The notes beneath the pieces were generated by a model. It did not search any database. It saw nothing but the letters and a program-made list of their open reading frames with translations, and was not told where the DNA came from. From assembly GCA_963621145.1 (NCBI GenBank), contig CAVFDI010000072.1, positions 1 to 8,181 on the forward strand: DNA of 8,181 bases. Direction: 5' to 3'. The position numbers and the translations under genes are program-made. This stretch comes from W0P28-013 sp963621145. GTDB taxonomy: Bacteria > Bacteroidota > Bacteroidia > Bacteroidales > Paludibacteraceae. Every line of letters begins with the position of its first letter. Within the stretch, counting starts at the first letter, position 1. This document shows, in pieces, positions 1-6,308 of this stretch.

Positions 1-630
1 GAAGGAAGAACGGTGCTGTTTGTGAGCCATAATATGGCGAGCGTGCAAACCTTATGTCATACTGGTATCCTATTGGATAAAGGGCTTGTAAAATGCAAAG
101 GCGATGTTGCTTCTGTGATAGACTACTATTTAAAGAGTACTACCAAGTCGATAGAAGAAGCACTACATAAGAGGAAAGATCGTAAGGGCAGTGGAAAAGC
201 ACACTTTGTAAGTATTGTAGTTGAGAGCTTAGATAATGGTACGGAGATTCTATTGCTAGGTGGCGCAACTAAAGTGGTGTACAGTATTTTTTCTGAAGAA
301 GAGTTAAATGATGTTTGTTTAATAACGAGTTTTTATAATTGTAGGGGAACTTTTGTGTTTTGCACGAATACTCGCATGATGAGTAAGGATCATATAAATT
401 TGCATAAGGGAGAGAATAAAATAGTTTGTGAATTTTGTGAATTTCCATTAGTACCGGGTAGTTATAGATTAAATGTTAAAATCGAAGATAATAAGGGTAG
501 GGTTCTTGATTTGGTGGAAAATGCTCGCGAATTTGAAATACGGGAAAGAAATATCTATGGCTCTGCTATTTTCTATAATGATTCAAATTCTATGATTATG
601 CTTAAGCAGGAATGGAAAACGTTGATGTAA
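1..630 (+). CDS. wzt: Wzt-type polysaccharide ABC transporter ATPase with C-terminal carbohydrate-binding domain (5' end missing)
   Basis: The reading frame is open from base 1 (E-G-R-T-V-L-F-V-S-H-N-M), so the start and the Walker A, signature and Walker B motifs lie upstream of the window. What remains begins at the H-loop: 'VLFVSHNM', with the switch histidine at window codon 10. It continues through the usual end of the ATPase domain ('GILLDKGLVKCKGD', then 'VIDYYLK'). After a charged linker (codons about 45-65) comes a beta-rich domain of about 140 residues ending in 'LVPGSYRLNVKIEDNKGRV' and 'REFEI...IYGSA'. That pattern is typical of the Wzt C-terminal domain, which in known O-antigen exporters binds the modified non-reducing end of the glycan. 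The protein would be cytoplasmic, energising a Wzm membrane partner not seen here. The pyruvyl transferase gene overlaps its last 19 bp, implying co-transcription. The family call is strong; the glycan it recognises is unknown. Confidence 0.9.
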   Translation, partial: EGRTVLFVSHNMASVQTLCHTGILLDKGLVKCKGDVASVIDYYLKSTTKSIEEALHKRKDRKGSGKAHFVSIVVESLDNGTEILLLGGATKVVYSIFSEEELNDVCLITSFYNCRGTFVFCTNTRMMSKDHINLHKGENKIVCEFCEFPLVPGSYRLNVKIEDNKGRVLDLVENAREFEIRERNIYGSAIFYNDSNSMIMLKQEWKTLM

Positions 631-1631
631 ATAGAAACGAATGCGTTTCAAAATTTTGCAATTTGATATATCAATCGTTGTCAAGAATAATAGATGATGA
701 TTATATTTATTTGGATCTACCATACTATCCAAATATCGGAGACTCATTGATATGGAAAGGTACAGAAGTTTTTTTGAAGAGCTTACCCTATAAGTGTCTA
801 TATAGGGCTTCCATTTTGACATGTAAATATCCAAAGATTTCTAAAAATGTTATTGTAGTTCTACAAGGGGGAGGAAATTTCGGAGATGTTTGGAGGGATT
901 TTCAAGAGTTTAGATTAAGGGTAATTGAATATTATAAAGAGAACAAAATTGTAGTTTTACCTCAGTCTGTTTATTATACTCATTTGAAGTTGGCTCGTAA
1001 GGATGCCGCATCTATGCGAATTCACAATAATTTAACTATCTGTGCTCGAGATAGACTTTCATTTATTTTTTTGCGAGCTTTTCGTTTTGCTTCAAAGGTA
1101 ATTATGTTGCCAGATATGGCATTTTGCATAGGCTGTATTGATGTTGGAGAAAGATGTAATGTGAAAGATACGATTTTGATGGTGCGGAGAGATGCAGAGT
1201 TAAATGCTTCAGCACTAGATTTGGTAGATCGTCAAAGTAATTGTGTGGTTCAAGATTGGATTAGTATTGAAGCCCCAGACGTGATTGAAAAAGAGTTCTA
1301 TACGGCAGTTGAAAGTGATTTAGATAAAACACATATAGACGAATTGGCTCAGACTATTTATTTACCACATATAGTGAAAAGGGGGGTGGAGCAACTTAAG
1401 TCCTATCAAATGGTACAGACAACTAGATTGCATGGCTGTATATTGTCTATTTTGATGAATAAAAAAGTTGTGCTAATAGATAATTCTTATGGTAAGAATA
1501 GATCGTTTTATCATACTTGGTTGGAAGGCGTTGATGGTGTCTCTTTCGTTGGAGATAGAAAAAAAATAGGTATTTACCGCATATGTCAATTGATAAAACA
1601 TGTGCTTTTGTCATTGATAGAAAAATTTTAA
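612..1631 (+). CDS. Polysaccharide pyruvyl transferase family protein
   Basis: This 339-residue protein should transfer a pyruvyl ketal from phosphoenolpyruvate onto a sugar of the growing polysaccharide, in the cytoplasm. Family hallmarks are visible: 'YLDLPYYPNIGDSLIW' (residues 33-48), 'LQGGGNFGDVW' (84-94), 'VVLPQSVYY' (114-122), 'ARDRLS' (145-150), 'MLPDMAF' (165-171), 'MVRRD' (190-194), and a C-terminal 'TTRLHG' (270-275) followed by 'VLIDNSYGKN'. The layout and length resemble EpsO/PssM-type exopolysaccharide pyruvyl transferases. The ATG at 612 is the only reasonable start: the next in-frame Met (residue 135) falls well after the conserved N-terminal motifs. A weak purine-rich AGCAGG sits just upstream at 605-610, inside the Wzt gene. 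The gene is strikingly AT-rich (for example 14 G+C in the 60 bases at 901-960), unlike the genes after 2569. The acceptor sugar cannot be read from sequence. Confidence 0.88.
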   Translation: MENVDVNRNECVSKFCNLIYQSLSRIIDDDYIYLDLPYYPNIGDSLIWKGTEVFLKSLPYKCLYRASILTCKYPKISKNVIVVLQGGGNFGDVWRDFQEFRLRVIEYYKENKIVVLPQSVYYTHLKLARKDAASMRIHNNLTICARDRLSFIFLRAFRFASKVIMLPDMAFCIGCIDVGERCNVKDTILMVRRDAELNASALDLVDRQSNCVVQDWISIEAPDVIEKEFYTAVESDLDKTHIDELAQTIYLPHIVKRGVEQLKSYQMVQTTRLHGCILSILMNKKVVLIDNSYGKNRSFYHTWLEGVDGVSFVGDRKKIGIYRICQLIKHVLLSLIEKF

Positions 1632-1674
1632 AAGATATAATTTATAAATGTAATGTGAGTAATTTTTTATTTTT

Positions 1675-2553
1675 ATGCCGACATTGATTTCCGTTGTTGT
1701 ACCCTGTTATAATCAGGCAGTTTATTTACCTGATACGCTTAACTCTTTATTATCGCAAACATATTCAAATTGGGAATGTATAATAGTTAATGATGGATCA
1801 CTTGACGAGACAGAAGAAGTTGCTTTAAGATATTGTGAACTAGATTCTCGTTTTAAATATGTTTGTCAAGAAAATAAGGGGTTGGCTGGCGCGAGAAATA
1901 CGGGATTGAAGTTAGCAAAAGGGGATTTGGTTTTTTCCCTCGATTCTGATGATATGATAGAACCTAACTATGTGGAGTGTGTCTTAGATGCTAGTAATAA
2001 ATATCAGAATGCTAAAATCATTTATACTAAATTACGTTTCTTTGGTGATTTCGAAGGCGTTTGGGATGGACCTGAGTATTCGTATGATAAGCTTATTTGG
2101 TATAATATGCTTCCTCCTTGTGCTGTGTATAAAAAAAACGAATTTGATCGTGTCGGTGGTTACAATGAATGGATGAAGAATGGCTTGGAAGATTGGGATT
2201 TTTGGCTTAAAATTTTAACACCTAGCGATTTGGTTTATAGAGTTGATCAACCCTTATTTTTGTATCGTAAAAGATCGTCGAAAAAAAAATCAATGTTAGA
2301 TGAGGTTCAAGAAAATAAACGAGAGGTTATGTCAATGCTCTATGCTAATCACCCCGAGTTATATGATAAATATAAGGGTGATATAATTTATTTCCATAGT
2401 TTTTTGTACGATGAAGAACTATGTAAGCAGCAGCTGGTACAACTTAAGCTAGAGCTAGAACATACACGTCATTCCAAATCGTATCGCTTGGGTTATTTCT
2501 TGTTACATCCATTGCGCATAATTAGGCAGAAAATAAAGAAGCGAGGTATTTAG
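1675..2553 (+). CDS. Family 2 (GT-A) glycosyltransferase
   Basis: This 292-residue cytoplasmic inverting glycosyltransferase should use a nucleotide sugar donor. It opens with 'ISVVVPCYNQAVYL' (residues 5-18), then the nucleotide-binding 'IIVNDGSLDET' (37-47, N39/D40), 'GLAGARNTGL' (69-78), and the metal-binding 'SLDSDDMI' (DSDD at 90-93). 'GLEDWDFWLKI' (170-180) supplies the likely catalytic acid pair E172/D173. The C-terminus has a short, charged, coiled-coil-like helix (about 250-262) and a basic tail containing 'SYRLGYFLLHPLR' (269-281), probably a peripheral membrane contact. The start is ATG 1675: an in-frame ATG at 1648 is followed at once by TAA. The gene has A8 (2131-2138) and A9 (2281-2289) runs, both read in frame as lysine codons. 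A 43-bp AT-rich gap separates it from the pyruvyl transferase. Donor and acceptor are unknown. Confidence 0.9.
   Translation: MPTLISVVVPCYNQAVYLPDTLNSLLSQTYSNWECIIVNDGSLDETEEVALRYCELDSRFKYVCQENKGLAGARNTGLKLAKGDLVFSLDSDDMIEPNYVECVLDASNKYQNAKIIYTKLRFFGDFEGVWDGPEYSYDKLIWYNMLPPCAVYKKNEFDRVGGYNEWMKNGLEDWDFWLKILTPSDLVYRVDQPLFLYRKRSSKKKSMLDEVQENKREVMSMLYANHPELYDKYKGDIIYFHSFLYDEELCKQQLVQLKLELEHTRHSKSYRLGYFLLHPLRIIRQKIKKRGI
2131..2138 (+). repeat. A8 homopolymer in GT2 gene
   Basis: Eight consecutive A bases encode K153-K154 and the start of N155 of the family 2 glycosyltransferase, in an intact frame. A one-base slip would truncate the protein before its catalytic 'EDWDFW' motif. Runs like this are common in AT-rich DNA, so it is noted only together with the A9 run downstream. 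Confidence 0.6.
2281..2289 (+). repeat. A9 homopolymer in GT2 gene
   Basis: Nine consecutive A bases encode K203-K204-K205 in frame ('SSKKKSM'). It is the longest single-base run I found in the window. It lies after the catalytic core, so a slip would remove only the C-terminal helix and basic tail. Runs of nine or more A are known to permit transcriptional slippage in bacteria, but nothing here shows that it occurs. Confidence 0.65.
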
Positions 2554-2568
2554 ATCTAAATAAAAACC

Positions 2569-3501
2569 ATGTCCCATCAGCCATTGCATATAATCTGTTC
2601 TACCGATAGTAATTTTGTAAACTATACGGGTGTGATGTTGTGGTCGTTGCTCGAGCATAATGCAGGAGCACACATCTATGTGTTGGCCGACAAAAGTCTG
2701 TCGCAGGCCGCGCGGCAGAGCATTCTGCGCCTGACAAAAAAGTTCAGTTGCTCCATTCAGTTCCTGTCGATCGATGGCGAATTGCTACAAAATTTTCCCA
2801 CAATAGGCGGCACTATAACGGTGGCCACATATTACAAAATTTTTTCCACTGAACTTCTACCTGCCGATTTGGATAGGGTGTTGTATCTCGACAGCGATAT
2901 GCTAGTGCGTGGTTCGTTAGATGAGTTGTGGAATACAGATATTTCCGATTATGCCATGGCTGGTGTATGGGACTTGTACGATAATACGCCAGAAACATAC
3001 GAGCGACTGCACTATGCACCATCGTTGCGCTATTTGAATGCTGGAATGCTTCTGCTCAATCTGCGCTGGTGGCGGCAGCATGGCGTTTACGAGCAGTGTT
3101 TGGATTACATTCGCCAAAACCACGAGCATATTCTTTGGTGCGAACAAGATGTGTTAAATACTGTGTTGGCAGAGCATAAATTGGTGCTGCCTATTCGTTT
3201 TAACTATCAAGCGCAGATGCTTATGCAGTGCCACTATCAAACACTTACGCCCGAACAGCAGAGCGAGTTGTGTAGCGAAAAGAATCCTGTGATTGTGCAT
3301 TTTGTAGGTGGCGCAAAACCATGGAAGGCTGAAAGTTATGGATTGCCCTACGTGGCAGAGTGGGTGCGCACCAAACGACGTTCGCTGTGGCGTTTTATGC
3401 CGTTGGAATTGCCCAAGCATAATAGGCTTAAAATGCTCATAAAACGCTATCTGCTTTGGCCGCTGGGGTGGAAAAAGAGCATTCTGTACATTCAAAGTTG
3501 A
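2569..3501 (+). CDS. Family 8 glycosyltransferase (LgtC-like)
   Basis: This 310-residue retaining glycosyltransferase belongs to the family of LgtC, WaaJ-type and glycogenin-like enzymes, typically UDP-galactose or UDP-glucose dependent. Visible motifs are 'HIICSTDSNFVNYTGVML' (residues 7-24), the DxD metal site in 'VLYLDSDMLVRG' (D108/D110), 'YLNAGMLLLNL' (155-165), 'EQDVLNTVL' (192-200), and 'VHFVGGAKPWK' (243-253), the conserved HxxGxxKPW signature with H244 as probable third metal ligand. The C-terminal 40 residues are rich in Lys/Arg and aromatics ('RLKMLIKRYLLWPLGWKK'), matching the basic membrane-attachment tail of LgtC relatives. The start is ATG 2569, preceded by the A-rich TAAAAACC. 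Base composition jumps at this gene (33 G+C in the 60 bases at 3061-3120), which argues for a different origin from the two genes before it. The sugar specificity is unknown. Confidence 0.92.
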   Translation: MSHQPLHIICSTDSNFVNYTGVMLWSLLEHNAGAHIYVLADKSLSQAARQSILRLTKKFSCSIQFLSIDGELLQNFPTIGGTITVATYYKIFSTELLPADLDRVLYLDSDMLVRGSLDELWNTDISDYAMAGVWDLYDNTPETYERLHYAPSLRYLNAGMLLLNLRWWRQHGVYEQCLDYIRQNHEHILWCEQDVLNTVLAEHKLVLPIRFNYQAQMLMQCHYQTLTPEQQSELCSEKNPVIVHFVGGAKPWKAESYGLPYVAEWVRTKRRSLWRFMPLELPKHNRLKMLIKRYLLWPLGWKKSILYIQS

Positions 3502-3641
3502 AAAAATGTCTGCAGTCTCGTTTATAATGAAAAAAATATCGCGATTGGTTGTAAAACATTCGCACAACGATTATAACCGTCTTTTTTCATGGTATTTTAA
3601 TCTGAGATATTTGCCATGGCATCAGGCCAAGTGCTTGCCTA

Positions 3642-4322
3642 TTGTTTTTTTATGGACATCCTCGTATTGTTGCGCAGGAACACACAAAGATAGAAATTCA
3701 GGCTGCAGAAATTACGCATGGCATGATTCAAATTAACAAAACAAACGAGTCCCCGTGTAATTTTGGTTGTGATATAGAGTTGGTCTTAAAAGGTAAAAGT
3801 ATCACTTTCCTGGGGGGGGCAACTATAGGTAGTGGCGGAAAATGGGTGTTTTATGGCGATTCAGAAGTGGTGTTTGGCGCAAATATACTCATCAATAATG
3901 GCGTAATGATTGGGTCATGCGCATCGATTAAAATGGGTGATAATGTGGTTATTGCACATCAATGCCAGATTTTCGATACGGATTTTCATTTTGTCTATAA
4001 TGTTAATTCGAAAGTGGTAAAAAATCAATGTTCACCAATTATTATGGGTAAGAATGTTTGGTTAGGTAATCGTGTTTCGATTTGTAAGGGCGCGTATCTA
4101 CCAGATTATTCTATTGTTGCTGCCAATTCGATGGTAAACAAAGATTTCTCGCATTGCCCTACGGCTACTTTTTTTGCTGGCATACCTGCCATACCAACGA
4201 AAAAACGAGGTACGCTTATTAGGCGAAATGACAATATGCTTTGGCACTATTTTGTGGAACATAATTGCGCAGAGTATGAGGTACAGAATGCTCAAGAACA
4301 ATTTGGCATAGAGTTGGAATAA
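3642..4322 (+). CDS. Acyltransferase left-handed beta-helix part, downstream frame of the frameshifted gene
   Basis: This is the part of the broken acyltransferase that a gene caller would report as intact: 226 residues if counted from TTG 3642, or 199 from ATG 3723 ('MIQINKTNESP'). It holds the full hexapeptide-repeat domain, including 'FGANILINNGVMIGS', 'IKMGDNVVIAHQCQIFDTDF' followed by H116, 'IIMGKNVWLGNRVSICKG' and the closing 'FFAGIPAIP'. It therefore contains the probable acetyl-CoA and active-site elements. Family members normally carry about 45 more N-terminal residues, which here are in the other frame. It could be translated alone by re-initiation and retain activity, but no ribosome binding site supports either start. 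The sulfatase-family gene starts 14 bp after its stop. The likely role is O-acetylation of a sugar of the polysaccharide (family knowledge); the sugar and position are unknown. Confidence 0.7.
   Translation: MFFYGHPRIVAQEHTKIEIQAAEITHGMIQINKTNESPCNFGCDIELVLKGKSITFLGGATIGSGGKWVFYGDSEVVFGANILINNGVMIGSCASIKMGDNVVIAHQCQIFDTDFHFVYNVNSKVVKNQCSPIIMGKNVWLGNRVSICKGAYLPDYSIVAANSMVNKDFSHCPTATFFAGIPAIPTKKRGTLIRRNDNMLWHYFVEHNCAEYEVQNAQEQFGIELE
3645..3651 (+). repeat. T7 run at the acyltransferase frame switch
   Basis: The acyltransferase reading frame changes here. The upstream frame reads ATT-GTT-TTT-TTA-TGG; removing one T gives ATT-GTT-TTT-TAT-GGA, which joins the two coding frames without loss. T7 runs also occur in intact genes of this window (769-775, 1066-1072, 7560-7566), so the run is not exceptional in itself. 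The loss of frame at it is. Confidence 0.85.
3812..3819 (+). repeat. G8 homopolymer inside the acyltransferase gene
   Basis: Eight consecutive G bases encode most of L-G-G-A ('FLGGATIG') in the downstream acyltransferase frame. It is the only G or C run of this length in the window and sits in otherwise AT-rich sequence. Poly-G tracts in glycan-modifying genes are classic phase-variation sites in Campylobacter and Neisseria; that it works so here is inference only. Confidence 0.8.
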
Positions 4323-4336
4323 ATTTTGCAAGGAAT

Positions 4337-6307
4337 ATGTGTGATAAGAAAAAAATGTGTGAATTCATAGAATCGAAATTTGGCATCTGGCTACTTTCTT
4401 CGATTTTTGCGTTTATATTGATAGTCTGTGCTCATTTTTTAATGTATCACTCTATTTTGGTGTCGAGCCTTTGGTGTGCTCCGCTGCAATTTATAACTTT
4501 TTATTTACCCAAGTTGTTGCTTGCTGGGTATGTTGGCACTATCCCTTTGGTAATCTGCGGCAAAGTAAAACTTTGGAGCGATAAACAGGCTTGGATTTTG
4601 TACGGCATTTTTGTACTCTGTTTGTTGTTGCAAGTACTTGTTTTTTATCTCTTGTTGGCCGATTTTGGCATACATGGCGGTTTTTCTATCTGTTCTTGGC
4701 TTGCCAAAATTTGTATTTGTCTTATTTTGGCTACTCCTATTTTTCTTTTGTTCAATAGAGCGTGGTCGCTTCTTATTTTAGTTTTGTGTGGCTTGTGGAC
4801 TATTACCGAGGTGGTCTATTTTCGTGCAAATGGATTTTTCTTAGACGGACTCTCGATAACGCTTGTCGGCAATCTCGAAGGGTTTTGGAATGCAGCATTT
4901 GGCTATCTGAAATGGTACGATTTTGTCGTATTTTTACCTGCACTTATCTTTGACGGAATTTTACTGTATTTTCCAAAGAAGAAATACGGGAAACGCAGCC
5001 TCCCAGATTTTTTGTTTGTAGTTGGAGTCGCTCTTTTACTGAATCTTTGCTCTTGCATTGGGCTAAATTGCCAACATTTTGACGAAATAAATCAGCCTCG
5101 TCCCAAGTTTAAGAATATGATCTTTAATCCGATTTCATCGTATGCTTTTGGCATGATGACAACGGTAAATAAGGCAGAGTATCTCCATAAATTTTCGGTA
5201 TTGCATGCGTTCTTTTACGATGTGCGTGAGTTTTTTGCTCTGACTTTATTTGGAGACGAAAAACCAAATTTTTCAGAGCAAGAGATTAATAAAATATCGT
5301 ATTTTATTAGTGGAAACTCTGTTCATTGCGCCCCGACCTCAAAACTTATTATTGTCTTGGTCGAAAGTTTAGAATCGTGGGCGGTTACGCCTGAAATTAT
5401 GCCAAATCTTTGTCGTTTTATAGATGAACATGAAAATTTGTTGGTTGCAAACGATTGTGTATCGCAACGCAAAGCGGGTAGCAGTGCCGATGGCCAAATG
5501 ATTGTGAATACAGGTATACTGCCAGTAAATGTTGGCACTGTCGCCTTTCGCTATTGTTATAATGTTTTCCCAGCATTGAGTAAATGCTATCGTTCCTCGT
5601 GTGGCATTTTCCCAGAAAATTTATCTACATGGAATCAGAAACAGATGAGCGATGCCTATGGCATCGATACAAACATTGTGTCGACTGCCTATGACCCAGT
5701 CCTTTTCCCTTGCGCAATAGAAGCCGCTCACAATTACGACTATGTTATGGCAGTTACAATGTCGTCGCACACGCCGTTCGTTTCTTGGTGCGACTCTTCG
5801 CATTTGGTTACACCAAACGATATGCCCATTTTGATGCAGAACTACCTGAAGTGCATCAATCTGATGGACGAAGGACTTGGAATTTTGTTGGATAAAATGG
5901 ATACTGATACAGCATTAGTCAATGCAACGCTTGTTATTACGGGTGACCATAGCATATTCAATGCAAGCGAGATTGAAGAATTTTCTGATTATGCGAGAGC
6001 GTCTGAGATGAAATTTGACTTGACAAAACACAATTCTATTGCCATCATCTCTTCGCCACAAATTACTAGCAAAACTATTGTCGACGAGGTGTGCTATCAG
6101 TTGGATATTTATCCGACTATTCTACACCTTATCGGTTGCGACGACTATTATTGGCGAGGTTTTGGCGTGAATTTGTTGGATAGCATAGCACGCCACCACC
6201 GACCGATTTCGCCTGACGAGGCTTCTGCACTGAGTGATAAAATGATACGCGCAGATTATTTTCGTAATTATTTGAGCCAGTCCAACAATTCAACGCTTCA
6301 ACGCTAA
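4337..6307 (+). CDS. LtaS-like sulfatase/alkaline phosphatase-superfamily membrane protein, probable phospho-alcohol transferase
   Basis: This 656-residue protein has an N-terminal membrane part with about six or seven hydrophobic segments (near residues 16-38, 46-74, 85-108, 118-139, 142-161, 194-212, 223-243). An extracytoplasmic catalytic domain spans about 330-615. The domain follows the LtaS pattern: 'IIVLVESLESW' (E343, first metal ligand), 'IMPNLCRF', 'AGSSADGQ' (S383, or S382, at the position of the LtaS nucleophile Thr), 'VTMSSHTPF' (H478) and 'LVITGDHSIF' (D537/H538), ending in the typical 'WRGFGVNLL'. Such enzymes move phosphoglycerol (or, in relatives, phosphoethanolamine) from phospholipid to a glycan. 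Oddities are Ser where LtaS has Thr, 'TWNQ' where LtaS has a Trp-Asn-Arg substrate motif, and about ten cysteines in the periplasmic domain. AAGGA at 4330-4334 lies only 2 bp before ATG 4337. It is not a secreted sulfatase: the CxPSR formylglycine motif is absent. The substrate is unknown. Confidence 0.82.
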   Translation: MCDKKKMCEFIESKFGIWLLSSIFAFILIVCAHFLMYHSILVSSLWCAPLQFITFYLPKLLLAGYVGTIPLVICGKVKLWSDKQAWILYGIFVLCLLLQVLVFYLLLADFGIHGGFSICSWLAKICICLILATPIFLLFNRAWSLLILVLCGLWTITEVVYFRANGFFLDGLSITLVGNLEGFWNAAFGYLKWYDFVVFLPALIFDGILLYFPKKKYGKRSLPDFLFVVGVALLLNLCSCIGLNCQHFDEINQPRPKFKNMIFNPISSYAFGMMTTVNKAEYLHKFSVLHAFFYDVREFFALTLFGDEKPNFSEQEINKISYFISGNSVHCAPTSKLIIVLVESLESWAVTPEIMPNLCRFIDEHENLLVANDCVSQRKAGSSADGQMIVNTGILPVNVGTVAFRYCYNVFPALSKCYRSSCGIFPENLSTWNQKQMSDAYGIDTNIVSTAYDPVLFPCAIEAAHNYDYVMAVTMSSHTPFVSWCDSSHLVTPNDMPILMQNYLKCINLMDEGLGILLDKMDTDTALVNATLVITGDHSIFNASEIEEFSDYARASEMKFDLTKHNSIAIISSPQITSKTIVDEVCYQLDIYPTILHLIGCDDYYWRGFGVNLLDSIARHHRPISPDEASALSDKMIRADYFRNYLSQSNNSTLQR

Positions 6308-6308
6308 C

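Larger units (their letters stand above)
3506..4322 (+). pseudogene. Hexapeptide-repeat (LbH) O-acyltransferase, frameshifted at a T7 run
   Basis: Two overlapping frames together make one acyltransferase. The 5' frame (3506-3736) reads 'YFNLRYLPWHQAKCLPIVF' and then turns to nonsense ('LWTSSYCC...') ending at TAA 3734. The +1 frame takes over with 'YGHPRIVAQEH', exactly where this family continues. The switch falls in TTTTTTT (3645-3651); with six T the frames join as I-V-F-Y-G-H-P, giving 271 residues. In the restored protein, residues about 90-235 are left-handed beta-helix coils, with 'DTDFH' (157-161, H161 the probable catalytic His) and 'SPIIMGKNVWLGNRVSICKG' as seen in Bacteroidota glycan acetyltransferases. 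Met8 (ATG 3527) is an alternative start. The gene also has a G8 run at 3812-3819, but that cannot rescue the frame because the 5' frame stops earlier. Whether this is a true pseudogene, a phase-off state, slippage decoding or a sequencing error cannot be told from one sequence. Confidence 0.85.

Noticed and set aside
1614..1641. TTGATA and TATAAT with 16-bp spacing in and before the 43-bp gap ahead of the first GT2 gene, resembling a sigma-70 promoter.
   Set aside because: The region is extremely AT-rich, so such matches arise by chance, and the likely host group uses a different -7/-33 pattern (TAnnTTTG with TTTG), which I do not find there. Co-transcription from upstream is the simpler reading.
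3154..3567. Minus-strand open frame of about 137 codons across the end of the GT8 gene.
   Set aside because: It is antisense to the conserved GT8 C-terminal motif and to the acyltransferase start, and its product resembles no known family.
3642..3736. Programmed ribosomal frameshifting as the main explanation for the split acyltransferase.
   Set aside because: The needed shift is +1 at a U-rich stretch, with no visible upstream Shine-Dalgarno-like stimulator or clear downstream hairpin, and acyltransferases of this kind are not known to use recoding. It stays only one of several possibilities.
3812..3819. The G8 tract as a compensating site that could restore the acyltransferase frame.
   Set aside because: The upstream frame hits a stop at 3734-3736, before the G tract, so a length change there cannot repair the T7 frameshift.
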